A stretch of DNA of 64,000 nucleotides from Strix aluco (GCF_031877795.1 NC_133970.1:44570033-44634032), one strand, 5' to 3'; shown: positions 21,697-60,738, counted from the first letter of the stretch. Program-made: numbers and translations. The notes: generated from the sequence alone by a model not told the origin.

Positions 21697-22306
21697 TGTG
21701 GTGGTTTGACCTTGGCTAAATGCCAGGTACCCACCAAGTCGCTCTATCACTTCCCCCCCCTTCCCCTTTTTTTCTCAACAGGGCAAAGAGGGGAAAGAAA
21801 ACAAGATAGGAAAAAAAAAAACAACCCTTGTGGGTAAAACAAAAGCAGTTTTAATATAAGCAAAGCGAAGCAAAGGTCCGCGCGCGGAAGCAAAAAAAAG
21901 CAAACAGATTTATTCTCTACTTCCCATGAACAGGCGATGTCGGGCCTTCTCAGGAAGCAGGGCTCCCATACGCGGAGGGGTTGCCTCGGAGGGCCAAGGG
22001 TGACCCCACCCCCTTCCTCCTTTCTCCCAGCTTTATACTGAGCAGCCGTCAGATGGTCTGGAATATCCCTTTGGTCAGTTGGGGTCAGCTGTCCTGGTTG
22101 TGTCCCCTCCCAAGATCTTGCCCACCCCGTCCCACTGTGGGAGGGGGGGAAATGTCGGAAAGAGCCTTGGTGCTGTGTAAGCACCACTCAGCAGTAGCCA
22201 CACCACCAGGGTGCTATCAACACCCTGCCAGCTCCCAACATCAAACACAGCACCATGGGGGCTGCTACAGGGGAAAACCAATTCCGGCTCAGCCAGACCC
22301 GGTACA
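21697..22306 (-). repeat. 5' LTR of ERV-A
   Basis: This 610-bp LTR has TG...CA ends. It differs from the 3' LTR of the same provirus at a few percent of positions by eye, mostly in U5 and in runs of C or A. The ggtgt target copy follows at 22307. Confidence 0.92.
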
Positions 22307-22311
22307 GGTGT

Positions 22312-23877
22312 CATCCCTCAAACTCATTTTTTTCCTTGTTTTAATTGCAGTGTTGCTTCTTCATGGTCCCTCTGTCAGCTTTACCAATTCCTTTATCAAC
22401 TCTTGGCATTCTTTCACAACCCTCCTTTGGTCATTTTATTAAGATGTAACAATACCTCCTGTCACGCATGCACAGGTACATGAAGCACAGAGAAAAACCT
22501 CATTACCACCTCCTCCTACAGAACTCTTCCTCCACATCACTCTCTGCCACAGAGCCCTCCACCCTCCCTGCCGTCCAGCTCTGCTCCCCTCCCCCATGCA
22601 CTGCTGGTGGCTGCCCCTCCCCCCAGCTCTCCTCAGCAGAGGCAGCCATCTTGTGGAGGCCTGCACCCAGTAGCACCTCACCCTCCTCTGGTGGCACCTG
22701 CCAGCTGGGGCGGGGGTTAGGGAGAGGCAGAGCAGGAGAGGAGAGCTCATCTGCAACAAGTGTTGCCTCTTGGATATGGGTAAGATTGGAGTGGCTGCCC
22801 AGTATAAGTTAAAGGCAGCTCTCCCTTCGGTGCCATTGGAATGAGTCTCCCTGAACATGACTGGCATCAGCCTGCTTAGGGTGGTGATGCCATCCCCACA
22901 CCTTCAGTGAGAGTTCCTGCCTCCTTGCTAGCATTGGGCTCCTGGTTCTGGCCCTGTTGCACACATCATTTAGAAGGGCCATGAAGCACTGAACATACTC
23001 ATACTGACCTGCGTGTCTTTGTATTTCCATGGCCACGTTTAAGGAGCTAACTTCATCTGTTGTCCTGAGCACAACGATTGGCTCATGTGCTCAAGAGTAG
23101 GAATGTGTTTGAGATAATCAAATTATTAGTTGCCAACATTTTCACAGTATTTGCAATAGCACTCTTGTACATAATAACCCTGCGATCATCTGTTAATAAC
23201 AGCAATTTTTTCCTCAGACAGACCATTCTTCCTCAGCTTTGTTTTCCATCTCTGCAGCAGTGGGGACAATGCCACTCCTATGGCCTGTCAGCATGAAGCT
23301 GGGCTGTGGGCAGACCACAAGGAAAGCTACAGATATGAAAATTTTTGATGGCAAAAAGCATTATGCTATATACTTTCAAGGACTGCAAATTCCAAATCAT
23401 CATAATCCTGCTCCCAGTGAACTTGATAAAAGTAGCATTTTTATTACTTGTCAAATTATATTCCATCACAGAAGACAGAAAAAAAAACCCCACTGCTACA
23501 GAAACAGCATGGAAAACAGAGCAAGATACTGAAGGTTATATTCAGTTATGTATCAGTTATATTGTTGCAACTGTGTACAAATTGCTATTTTGCTTTGACT
23601 TAGTCATATCCATATGCAACTTTAGCAATTGCTGTGCATATTATCAAATTACTCCAGAAAACTTGTTGGTAATATTTTACTCTTTTCAGGTAATAAAGGT
23701 GAGATACTAGAAAAACCATAAGTGTTAAGAAAGAAGCTAGCAGGGAAGATGGATAAATAGTAGTAAGTTATCAGGATGTATATGTAGCCCATTGAAGATG
23801 AGAATGAAAAGTATTTAACATGCTAAATGACTGACATGGCATGAATGATTTCATCATTGACAACGACTACTTTGGGT
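22312..23877. other. Intergenic stretch without a supported gene
   Basis: About 1.6 kb between ERV-A and the next solo LTR. The part 22480-22800 is C/T-rich and GC-rich; the rest is AT-rich. No splice-consistent ORF or recognised repeat end was seen. Short frames here show no domain. Confidence 0.5.
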
Positions 23878-24582
23878 TGAAAGAGGAGCTGCCGCACCAA
23901 TACACCTCTCAAGACCCCCTGACTTTGTTAGTGTATAGAAACCAGTAATGTTATTTTTATTTTTGTATGCAATGTATATAACTTAATTTATATTCTTTTC
24001 CTAGCTACCCCCTGTAGTCTTACCCATTTGTAAAATATCTTGAAACCTGTAACTCCTTGCCTAGTGGGGATAAAACAGGCCTTGGACAGTCTGGTAAACT
24101 CCCTGAATACAACCCTGATAACAGGGACCTAAAAATGCCAGATAAGCACCTGAGAAGACGCCAGTGTCAAGATAAGTGACTGGAAGCTGGTTTAAACTAA
24201 CCACCTTGAAGCAAACAGGAGCCAAAGGACGGATGAGGTAACTCCATGACCATATGTGACACGGGAAGCCCAAAGTTCAACTAGCGGACAGTGTGAGAAA
24301 GGCTGTGTGGACCTCCAGGAGGGGGGAGAAGACCCTCACTCTATTTTTACTATGCATGCTCAGACTATGTAAATGAATTCTGAGAAGCCATTAGCATAAG
24401 ACTGCCTTTTCCAGGAATCCTGATGCATATGTATGCTTTCTGTGTATATTAGTCAGAGAGTTTTGTTAGTAGTTGGAGTACTCATGGTGGAGTAAACCCC
24501 AGTGCTGCCCAGCGCTGCAATAAAGAATACCTGCTTAACAGTCATATTGGCTTTTAAGTGTTTAGTTAAGCTCTTTGTTTCA
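23878..24582 (+). mobile_element. Solo LTR, class I type, plus orientation
   Basis: It begins TGAAAGAGGAGCTGCC and ends CTCTTTGTTTCA, with gggt on both sides (23874-23877 and 24583-24586). The TGAAAGA start and 4-bp duplication are typical of gammaretrovirus-like elements. AATAAA at 24521-24526 lies about 60 bp before the end, as expected for R-U5. No interior remains. Confidence 0.8.
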
Positions 24583-24586
24583 GGGT

Positions 24587-25299
24587 GGAGTTCTTAAGAA
24601 ACCTTTTTCATCAGCATATCCTTTTTTGAGAATCACATTAACACTTCACAGCACAGTACTAATGTGGAGCTACTTGAAATATTTCTAAATGAAATGGCAC
24701 ATGCAAGAAACATTTTGGAAAAGCTAGAGTGTAAATCATCCACAGTAAGATCCTTGCAGGTTATATTTTGTTTGTATTCAAGCATGTTAGCCTGGAATTG
24801 CTCAAACCCAGCAAACACAGAATGGCCACACAAAACTGAAACAATGTATTGCAATCAAGAATAGTATGTCACACCTGAGTCAGTGGGCAAATGCCTGCCC
24901 AAAGAGACTAAGGAGCCCTCCATGCTTCACAAACAAAGAAAAATTGAGCATGCATAGCTACATCACAGAAAGTATTTCCTCTTTGGCTGAAAGCCACAAA
25001 TGTAAGTATACTGTTTTGGGTTTTTTTTTGAATGTCGGGTACACCACTGCTTTCCACAAGCAAGAGAGCTGTGAATGATTATAGTATTTCTTAAACACTT
25101 TGGTAAAGCGCATCCAAGCAGTACAACAGGCACGCAGCAGAGATTAGTATCAGCCTGACCCATAGATGCACCACAACAATAAGAGCTTATAAACGACGCC
25201 CCACCCACTTACTTTGCCCGGAAGGACGCGGACACCAACCTACCAACAGGAGATGAGGCAGAGCGAGGTCCCCGTAGGCAACAAGAAGGAATCCGAGTG
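24587..25299. other. Upstream flank of HMGCR, no gene seen
   Basis: AT-rich sequence turning GC-rich after about 25200. No ORF with a recognised domain and no repeat boundary was seen. Confidence 0.5.
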
Positions 25300-26290
25300 T
25301 CGGGTGCGCAACTCAGGACAGCCAGCCTGTCAGTCAATCAGCATATGTAAATAAGCTGTATCCTGCCGCCCAATCAGGAAATAAGAAGAGAGGAGCGCGG
25401 GCGTCCATTGGCGAGTAGCTTATGGTGAGATGGCGTGTTCCTTGCTCCTGATCGAGTTTCGAGTTGTACGGTGTTCATCCCGGCGACGCAACGAGTGACG
25501 CGGTGCGGGCTGAGTGTGCCGGGCCCTCACCATTGGCTGAATGATCGGGTGATGGGTGGTGGCTGGTGTGTCGTGCCCCGCCCTGGGTGTCCTTGCTCGG
25601 AGAGGAGCAGCAGCTTTAGTCCTCAGCGCGGCGGGAAGGAGGAAGGTATAGTTTGTATGCGGCGGTGCAGCGCTAGGATGGTGAGCGGGGACCGGTGAGG
25701 TAGGGAAGGGCATGAGGGTTGCGTTTGAGTCAGGTGCGGTGTGGACAGCCCGCCGTTTCGACATGGATCCCCCGTGGCCGGGGGACAGGCTGTGGCTCTG
25801 GGCCCCGAGAGGCTCTTCGGAGGTCAGCCGGATAACTGTGATGCAGGGGCGGGCACTGTTGCCATAGATGCCCCCAGGGAGGGGCGGCGGCCCAGCGTTC
25901 CGGCCCGCCTTACCTGCTGCCCTGGGTGGTGGGTGGGAAAGGTCAAAGCCGCTGCCCTGGTGCCTTTTCCTTGATGTCGGGGAGTGCGGCCCCACGGGGT
26001 GGGCCATGGGGCTGAGGAAGGCTGTCCGCGGCACCTGCTACCCACAGCGCCCCTGGACGGACTGTCGTTGTGAGGGCCTCGCCAGTTCTCTGACCGGCAA
26101 CGCGCGGGGGCTCTGCGGCTGTAGGGAGAAACTCAGCCTTCCCCGTGACGCGCCCCCCTACCTCCCCTCCGGCCCCTGTGCCGGCTTCCAGCGGGCTGCG
26201 GGTGGCCCTGCTCCGCGGACGGCCCAGCCTAGTTCACATTGGAGGGCTGTGCCCCCAGCCTTTCGCAAGGGATTTGAGGCGCTACAGTGA
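25300..26290 (+). promoter_or_regulatory. HMGCR: CpG-rich promoter region and untranslated exon 1 of HMGCR
   Basis: This is the only long CpG-rich stretch upstream of the coding exons and lies about 3.4-4.4 kb before the start codon, where vertebrate HMGCR has a noncoding exon 1. CCAAT/ATTGG boxes occur at 25370-25374, 25407-25411 and 25532-25536, consistent with NF-Y, which works with SREBP on this promoter. TGACGCGGTGCGG at 25496-25508 is a candidate CRE/SRE-like element. Possible exon 1 donors are GTATAG near 25647, GTGAGC near 25680 and GTGAGG near 25695; I cannot choose. The family is regulated by sterols through SREBP. Confidence 0.7.
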
Positions 26291-28127
26291 TGGGCATGCG
26301 TGAGTGTGGTTTCTATTTTTAAAAACAAAAAACGCTACTTGACAGTTTGACACAGTCTGGGTGGTGTCATATGCTTTTCAGGTGAGCTCTGCACAGGTTT
26401 TTGTTCAGCTATTTTTGCCGCTCGATTCCTTTATAATACTGTAGATATTGCTCAGTCAGCCAACAAAAGATAGGAAATTTATGCTGATCTAATAGATGGT
26501 TTTTGTAGAGGATTGCTCTGAGGTTAGTGAGAGCTCTGTGACAAATCTTGGGAATTTTAAGATGAATAGTGGTACAGTTAAGTAGCAGATTAATGCTCTA
26601 AAGCATTACATACAACCAATCTAGTTTGCTTTTTACACTCTGGTTAAGCTTTTGAAGGGGTCGCAGTTGGGTCTTTTGTTTGTATTTTGTTTTGATTCCC
26701 AGAACGGATCTGGAAATTTTTGATTGAAAACAAAGGCAAGCAGGAAATGAATAGGATTTAGGATTTATAAAGCATCCCTTTTGAACCACCATTTTGTAAT
26801 TTAACAAAATCATGTTAATGATGAATTTCAGCTTTATATTTAAAGTTATGTCTTGCTAACTTCAAGCCATAAATTAGTGTAGCTATAAAAATATTTTAAA
26901 GAGAATTAGGAATATGAACTGATAATATGCATTGAATTTTCTTTACAGCACTCAGTAGTGCAGAATCAGTGCATGAAATCATCAATGTTTTCCAGAAATG
27001 CCAGTTGCGTAGCAAAAAAATAAAACATGCACTTCAGGCAGGTTAAATAAACATGAAGGCTTTAAACAACCCTTTTAGATTAGGAGTTACTGCTACTCAG
27101 TTAACCCCAAGGTCAGCAGAGGCATCCTGTATTTCATAGCAGCAGTTAATTATAAAACATTGACTAATAATAGATATTATAGAGAGTTATTTCCATAATC
27201 AAATCAATGCATTTTTCCCTAATTGAATTTTATGAACACTTACTAGTTTTGCTTAGAAATGTGAGAAGTAATATCTGAAAAAAAATTTTAGAATCTTTCT
27301 AGATCTAATAACAATTTAATTGCCTAGATAATAATTCCAACTGTCAGAATTTAGGAGTTGTATTACTAATTTTAGGACTGCTAGGACCCTATATAGTCAT
27401 GTAGTAAGTACTAATTCTGATTTTCCTGAAACAGTGTGGTAGTCAAAAGTATTAGTATTTTCATAGGGTATTGCTATGCCTTTTCTATTTTTTGCTTTGT
27501 TTGAAAATCTTTGGTACTAAGATATTCCTCTGGCTATGTCTTAATTTAGTTTTTCTGTTTAAAAGATACCTTCCATGCTGCTGAGGAAAAACCATAATAC
27601 CACTTTGGAACAGTTTTGCAAGAACATAAATTTACAGAATAGTATATAGATTATATTACACAGGGAAAAACTAAGGATAATGATGACTTTAAAAGGAGAT
27701 TTCTGTTGTGTGTTTGTTGTTGGTTTTGTTTGTTTTCTTAAAGTCTTCTGTCAGGAAATGAAAGAATTTGTTCATAAGGAAGGCAGTCCTTTCAATGATT
27801 TTCCCCAGTTGGTTCAATCAGCTGTGAAAATCCTGCTACACCTTCACCATGGAAGGATAAATAAAAATATATTGGTGCTATTGATGCTCATATGATCTAG
27901 ATTGGCATTGGTAGGAAACCAAGATGATTCTGGTATCTTCAGTAACACTAAGCAGATAGATTTGCCATGTCTATTATTTTTCTCCATTGAATGACAGCTT
28001 CATTTATGATGTCCAAGCAAAAGAAGTAATACTAGACTGTCTTCCCAGAGGCCTGATTGTTACTTTTAAGGCACTTTGAAGTGACGGTGTGTAGAGCCCT
28101 CGATCCTCTATTGAAATCTCCACAGTG
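26291..28127. other. HMGCR intron 1, 5' part
   Basis: AT-rich intronic sequence with no supported gene, repeat boundary or RNA gene. Confidence 0.6.
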
Positions 28128-28131
28128 CTAG

Positions 28132-28883
28132 TGTCACCAAACAGGATAAAAGAACTTATTGACACCAATGTGATGTAGATAAGCAGACACTCCTTTATTA
28201 ATGGCCGGGTGCATGGGGAACTTGTCATCTCACCAACAGCACACACCTAACCCGTGTAGCATGCTGATTATATTGGATACAGCAATACATCATAAACAAA
28301 TTCTCATACATAAACATGATAATTCCCGTAACTCATTTTCTTATTCCCACCTCTTTCCAGTCATGCGCACTTGAGTCCTCAACTGAGTCGGGGGGCTGCT
28401 TTTGCAACCACCACAGACCACTGACTCAAAAGAAAGACCCTCCAATATCCTTGTCTCAAGGACTTTGGCTCACATTGCAATTTTAACATGCTTCGAGGCC
28501 CTTTCACAAATGTATCTATTAGAACACCTGGTCTACAGGGCAATAAATCGTTCTCATCGAACAGTCTAACAATGATACCTCATCATGAGTCTTATTCTTT
28601 GAATAGAAATCTAGTTTATAATTATTACTAACCTATGCAGCCTTAGCCTGGGATTTTACAAAGGACTTTGTAGCAGCATGACTGGTTATATGGTTACTCT
28701 GAACTAAATACAATATTTCCATGACTACTTAAAACATTATGCTGCTATCTTTTTATAAAACCGATACTCCTGTAAAATTCCATTTAATTGATTAGGCCTA
28801 ATCATTCCTTATCAAAATCACTAAAACTCAAAAAACATTAAAATCAGCTCAAATTAATAACAAATCACTAACAATCAGTAACA
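28132..28883 (-). mobile_element. Complete solo LTR (LTR-S) in HMGCR intron 1
   Basis: On the minus strand it begins TGTTACTGATTGTTAG (28883) and ends TTTGGTGACA (28132), 752 bp. It is flanked by ctag at 28128-28131 and 28884-28887. AATAAA sits in attaataaagg, about 65 bp before the end. The 4-bp duplication suggests a class I ERV. It gives the full-length reference for the fragments at 1556-1763 and 7085-7548. Confidence 0.8.
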
Positions 28884-29612
28884 CTAGGTTTGTACATGTA
28901 AATACTGAACTATACAATGTCTCTAAGTCAGATTGCTATTTAAGCATCTTTTGAACTCTAGGATATAGTTATATAGTTAATGTTCATCACAGAGTCTTAT
29001 AAGTTGTTGATTTTGTGTGATGAGAAAAGCAGAGAAGGATTCATGTGTTTCAGATGAAGAAAGAACTGTTTTAAATGTGATTAACTTGAATCACCAAAGA
29101 GTATTGAGAAGTAGAGAAGACGAAGATAACATTGCAATTCCTGTTGTTGAAGTTGAGCATTACCAACAATGGTTTGTTGGTAATTTATATAGTTAAAATA
29201 AAGTTAATCAATATTTTTTGGTAGGAAGAGTGAGTAGAAAGCAGTAACAGAATTTAGTGAGTGCTTGCATAGAAGGGAGGTAAAAACAAGAAGTTGGAGT
29301 CTAAGTGGTATTATCAAAATTGTGTGACAGGAAGATACTAAGAGATGTCATGAAAGTGGTGGAGTCTTGTTAGTAAGACTTTTTGAATAAACAAGGTAGT
29401 TGTGTATTAAAAGAAAAGGATTGAGAAGGCAGGAGCAGATCATATTGTATTTCAGAAGATTAGAAATGAATGTGTTTTATGTGGAAAGTTGAAAGGTGAA
29501 GATGAGTTTCCTTACTCATCTGTTACTTAACTGGTTTTGGTTTGAGTTTTTGGGGGGCTTTTGGTTTGGTTTTTTTTTCTTCCTGAGAGATGACTTGCCA
29601 AAATTTATATAG

Positions 29613-55751
<26,139 letters not shown>

Positions 55752-57540
55752 ATACTAAAGCAGCTTTGAAATTAAGAATTGACCAGGTGCACAGGGTGGG
55801 GTGGGAGGAAGAGAGAATCTGTGAAGTTTAGAATGAAAATCACCTTCAACTCAAAGATTTCTGTGGAAGATAAATTGAGAGATCAGTGGACTTGTGTGAG
55901 ACTACTTATGCCTTTGACCTTCTTCAGTGCTTAGAGATGACTTCATGAAAGAAGTCCTGTCAGATGTCTTGAACATGGCTTTGGAATTCTTACTTTTGTG
56001 CATCATTTTATGAAGGGTCTGTCTTATGTTTTTACAGGTTGAGATTATTTTGACCAGTAAGCTCCTGGTAACTACTGAGGTGAAAAGTGATGTAATGTAC
56101 TTTGTATGTTTAAAATAAAAAAATTAATTCATTTTTAAAAGTTGGTCTAAACTTGGCTTGAATGCATTGGTCCTTGCCACCTTTATTTTCTGGTTAGCCA
56201 AGTATGCTTTTTAAAGTGATGGCAAGCCTAATCACTTTCCATGAACTCCCAATTTTAATTTCATTTGCATGTAAAACTTAGGTCTTGGGCTTTGAGAAAA
56301 TGTTATTGAATTGTATTAGTTTTATAGAAACCTCTATCTATATATAGTACTTAAATTGCTGCTGCTTCAGCTAAGTAGCATTCAATGTTTTAACTCCACA
56401 ATTTGGATTATTCCTTCATGGAAGACCTGTGACCTATAAAGTGCTGAACTGTTAAATATAATCTGTACTGAAGTAGGGAAAAACAGTGTCTTCAACTGTT
56501 TTGTCATTTTGTTCAGGTAGAAATAATAGATTTTGAAACTAGTAACTCCAAAAACAATTACAGGTCAGACAGCTTAGTAATTTAAGCAAATGAAGTTTCT
56601 CAAAATTGTTTGAATGCACTCCTATCAAAAAAAAAAACAACCCAGGGATCAAGAACAGATGTTTACACTTCTATTAAAAGAAGTCTCACAAGGTACAGTG
56701 TATTTGTATATTCCTTTTTTTTAACTGTTTGATACTTATTCCCCAGGAATAGGTATGTATCCACTGCTTAAGATGAGATAAAATGAAGCCAGAAAATCAC
56801 TGTTCTTTAAATGGAATAAAACCATAAAAAAACCCTAGTGTTAAAATTTCTTTTTTAGGGGGGCGTATATATGTTAAGAAGAAATCTTATCCTTTTTTCA
56901 ATTAAAAGTATTAAGGGAATTCGGTGAAATTGCATGATAATGCAACAAGCAGTTTTTTGTATTAAAATATTGTACTTGGACCAGTGAAGCAGTCTTGAGT
57001 GTTCTTAATGTAATACAGAAAAGCCAGGTTTATTCTAGTTTGATTTGCCTTTGGGAAGATTACTAAATGCATCACCCTGCCTAGTTAATCACAGGAGGAA
57101 AATTGTTAATATGCTTGATGATGGGTTTTTTTGTTGTTGTTGTTGTTTTGGTTTGGGGTTTGTTTAGGAGTGAGGGAATCAGTGGATTGGACTGGGTTTC
57201 TTACAGGAATGCATCAGCATTCCTAAAGGGGTGACTTCAGAGGTGCTCTTCTAATGTGCAAATTTGACATAAATCATGATGGGTTGTTTTGTAGTACATC
57301 AACACACTAATGTTGTAATGAGCTCATAAAGTTAATGTGCAAGCATGAAGACCTGCTACATGTTGGATATGTTATGATAGCATTTAAATATAATTAATGT
57401 TTATCTTCCTGCAGTATTGTTGGTAATAGCTACCATTTTCTTTAAGGAAAGTTGGAACTACTACTTTGTTTCTATGTTCATTCAGTGATCTTATTTAAAG
57501 TAACACTGTACTAGCAATAAATGGTGGTTCAGCATTCATT
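55752..57540 (+). other. HMGCR: HMGCR 3'UTR
   Basis: AT-rich sequence without ORFs follows the stop. Polyadenylation signals AATAAA occur at 56114-56119, about 56815 and 57516-57521. The last would give a UTR of about 1.8 kb, near the mammalian length; the first would give a short form. The end coordinate is an estimate. Confidence 0.65.
57516..57521 (+). terminator. HMGCR: Probable distal polyadenylation signal of HMGCR
   Basis: AATAAA in ctagcaataaatggtgg, followed by GT-rich sequence. Proximal use at 56114 is also possible. Confidence 0.5.
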
Positions 57541-58516
57541 TTGGTGGATTTAACTGACAGTGTCTTGCAGAATTAACACTTTGTATTATTACTACACTAT
57601 GTACATTTTGGTACAAAACTACTTTTTCAGTTTCAGTAAAACAATGGAAAACATATTGGCTTAATTGTGATATTTTAAGCTTACTTCATGGCTTAGTGAA
57701 ATATCTTAACATAAAATAAGAGGGTTAAGGAAAATAGGACTAGCATATAGTACTAAAGACTGTGGGAATATGATACCAGAACCTCTCACCTTGCAGAAGC
57801 CTGTTACACATGTATTCTCCTTGAAGCTGAATTATGCAGTTTGCCCAAATGGGAGAACTAATTCACTTCATTTAGCAATACCTTCTGTTGAGGCCTATTT
57901 GGGTGTTTTTACTATCTTGCAGAAAAATGTTGAACTATCCTTTTGGTAGTTTCTCATATGTCCATCAAGACCAAAGTTTCAAAGGTACTTTTTAATCTGT
58001 TAACTTGGTACCTGAATTTTAAATACTGCTTTCATCACGACAATATAATTTTATCAAAATACACAGTACTGCATATTCTTGCAAGATGGGTTACGCTGGA
58101 AAAGTGAAAGAACCTGTTAGTACCACATCAAGAACTCTTTGAAACTCTTATCAGAACTTTTTAATAATATAGTGCATGTCAGCAGTGAAATGGTTAAGCT
58201 TTTAGTCAGTACCTCACTACAAATCCTGGAAACTATCAAAAAATTGGATCTGTAATCCAGGATAGAAAATCACCAGCCTATGACTGTGCATTTCCTGTAA
58301 AAGTTTAAAAGAACAGATCTGACTTTTTTTTTTCTTTTTCTCCTCACCTCTCATTCAATCCACATCTTTGATCTTTGTAATGTCCATCAGTCTAATCATC
58401 TGACATATAATGCAGTCTGCATTCTTTTTCAGTGTCTGCAAGGCTACAGGTTTTATACCAAAATCAGAGGTTACCATTTCATATGTGTTAGAAAATTTAG
58501 GGAACTGAAGGATTCT
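57541..58516. other. Downstream flank of HMGCR
   Basis: AT-rich sequence between the likely polyadenylation site and ERV-D; nothing supported. Confidence 0.5.
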
Positions 58517-58805
58517 TGTGGGAATTAAGAATTGGTAGTAAGCAAAATGTAAACTGACCTTGAGGTTAGAAGAATGAGTGTGGATAGCTGAGGCAACATC
58601 ATGTAACACCATGTTGTGTGAAAAACAGCAGTAAAAAACACCACCTGCAGAGTGTGGTGAGCATGTGAGCAGTAAACAGGCAAAACCTGGAGGTCAGTAG
58701 GATGTAGAAGTAAAAACGAACCTATGTAAACAGGTGGTAACAAATTGGGAGCTTGCACACAGTGCGGCAGCATTTGCTCCTCTTGGCAATGCCCCCCCTT
58801 CAACA
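58517..58805 (+). repeat. 5' LTR of ERV-D
   Basis: It begins TGTGGGAATTAAGAATTGG, the same as 63777 onwards, and ends CAACA. At 289 bp it is short. Its polyA signal position reads ggtaacaaa, where the 3' LTR has ggtaataaaa. Confidence 0.85.
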
Positions 58806-58808
58806 GAC

Positions 58809-58826
58809 TGGCGTGAGTTTGTCATG
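58809..58826 (+). other. Primer-binding site candidate of ERV-D
   Basis: TGGCGTGAGTTTGTCATG begins three bases after the LTR end. Position fits; I do not assign the tRNA. Confidence 0.45.
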
Positions 58827-58865
58827 ATTCAGCGCGTCGCCCCGATCCCAGCTGGTCTGAGAGCG

Positions 58866-59160
58866 GTAAGTGGTGCCCCGTGTGAGCCGTACGGGAAATT
58901 GAAGAAGACAGCGGCGTGCTCGTATGCGAAGGAGGAACGTGGAGTCCGGATTACAGTATTCATTTATCTGGTAAGTACCAGACTGCAGCGCCCGGCTGTG
59001 GGAAGCTTCCAGCATACATAAGAACAGAAGGGGTTTTCTTTCTCTTTTTCTCTTTCTCTTAAATTATCTGGTGAGTACCAGACAGCTGTGGGAAGTTGCT
59101 AGCACACGGCTCTTCTTCTCTTTCTCTTAAATCATAAGGGGTTTTTCTTTCTCTTTTTTC
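58866..59160 (+). repeat. Leader of ERV-D with repeated splice-donor units
   Basis: Donor-like sequences are GTAAGT at 58866, GTAAGT at 58971 and GTGAGT at 59071. The last two lie in a duplicated unit (ttatctggtRagtaccagac ... gctgtgggaag) about 100 bp apart, followed by pyrimidine-rich TTTCTCTTT blocks. Confidence 0.7.
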
Positions 59161-59175
59161 TCTTTCTCATAAATC

Positions 59176-60738
59176 ATGGGGTCAGGGTTTTCGAAGGAAC
59201 AGAAGCTGTGTATGCAAGTTTTAAAGCAGTTATTGAAGGCTGCCCAGTGTTCAGTAACAGACGATCAACTGCATGAGTTACTGTGCTATATCTTGAGGTA
59301 TTGTACGTGGTTCCCGGCAGACTGAACTTTTGATTTAGCATTATGGTGGAAGGTCGGACAGGAGTTTAAAACTAAAAAAGAGCTGGGGATCGTAGTTCCG
59401 ACCTCTGTCTTGTTTACATGGCGATTGATTTACATGACTTTACAACCGCTGGCAGGAGAAATAGTAGAACCTGTCGGTACCCCGTCCCGACAGGAGAAAG
59501 AAGTATCTCCCAGTGCTCCCCCGGCAGAAACAAGCAGGGGTGAAAAGGGTAAAGGTGAGGAACTAAAATCTGTACCTCCAGATTCTCCACCTCCCCCACC
59601 GGAGGCATTCCCGGTAGAGATTCAGGGAGGAGGATCTAGGCTAGAGATGTGTTTTAAGGAGGCACTGAGCGATGGGGACCCTGTGGCGTTTCTGGTAATT
59701 TTAAGACCCAAGCAGCAGACGCAGCATGAGCCCCTGCCATACCAGGTTTTTGAAGAACTACAGAAAAGCATTAATGAGAACGGGCTTCAAAGCTCATTTA
59801 CGACAGGTATACTGGAGGCAATCGCTCATGGGCATCAATTGGTCCCGTGGGATTGGATGGCACTTATAAAAACGGTATTAACGTCGGCACAGTATTACAT
59901 CTGGAAAAGCGAGTATCCAGATCTCTATACTGTGCAATCCATGAAAAATGTGGCTGACGGTACGCTGATAGGCTATGACGTGCTGGTTGGAAAAGGGCAG
60001 TATATGGACCCCCTTGTTCAAGCCCGGCAAGATCAGTGCTTGTTTACCCAGGCCTCCGGAGCTGCTGTAATAGTGTGGAAAAAGGTACCTGATGGGGAAC
60101 ACAGAATGGGTTCTTTTGCAACCATCCAACAAGGGTCTCAGGAGTCATATTGGCAATTTATAGGTCGTTTACAGGCGGTGATCTCTCGACAGGTAGATAA
60201 CTCTGAGGCAGCCAAAGCCCTAATATTACAACTGGCATATGACAGCGCTAATAGTGACTGTCAAGCGGTGCTTGCACCACTCCGGGGAAAAACCCAGGAG
60301 CTTGGCGATTATCTGAAAACTTGCCAACATGTAGGTACCGAGGGCCACAAGGCGCAGCTCTTTGCCGCAGCCATATTGGTAGTGCAGCCGAGCCCGGCAC
60401 CACAGCCCCGAACACCAAAAGCGGCAGTTTTTATAGAAGATGCTGACACTATGATGTGGCATCGTTTGTCTGTCACCATGAGAAATAAACTGATTAAGGG
60501 TGCCCCACCCGCATATAAAAATGTAATCATGACTCTCTTGATTAATAAGACAGAAAATCTCCTTTGTAATGTGATAGAAAAAATACAGCAGCTGGGTGAC
60601 CTTGGAGAGTGGGGCCCCCAAGGGAGTGCAGGGAATCGAGACACGCGAGACAGCCCGAAAGGTGGTGAAAGCAGGATTTCTCGTAAGGAAATGTTTATGG
60701 CTTTGTTAAAAGACGGCATGTCTCATGAAAAAAATTGA
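59176..60738 (+). pseudogene. gag: Gag of ERV-D, open except for one TGA
   Basis: ATG at 59176 gives MGSGFSK, with Gly2 for myristoylation, and a betaretrovirus-like matrix. A TGA at 59323-59325 interrupts it after WFPAD; the same frame is then open for 442 codons from 59410 to 60738. A proline-rich part has SPSAPPAE (a PSAP late motif). Capsid follows with a major homology region (QGSQESYWQFIGRL). No clear CCHC knuckle is seen before the frame ends. A second frame (60725-61030) overlaps the end by 14 bases and leads to protease. Confidence 0.88.

Larger units (their letters stand above)
16922..22306 (-). mobile_element. Provirus ERV-A, env-less ERV-L-like, minus strand
   Basis: LTRs at 16922-17530 and 21697-22306 are flanked by a perfect 5-bp duplication ggtgt (16917-16921 and 22307-22311). 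On the minus strand: LTR, primer site, gag, protease, RT, RNase H, truncated integrase, purine-rich tract, LTR. There is no env, as in ERV-L, and RT motifs and the 5-bp duplication also fit ERV-L. It is about 1 kb shorter than ERV-B through a 294-bp gag deletion and a deletion of about 740 bp in integrase. It lies about 3 kb upstream of the HMGCR CpG region. Confidence 0.92.

Noticed and set aside
22439..22867. 142-aa minus-strand frame with cysteines
   Set aside because: Low-complexity composition from CT-rich DNA; no family recognised and no supporting signals.
25420..26034. 204-aa open frame on the minus strand in the HMGCR CpG island
   Set aside because: Proline- and arginine-rich composition is what GC-rich sequence gives by chance; no domain or splice context.
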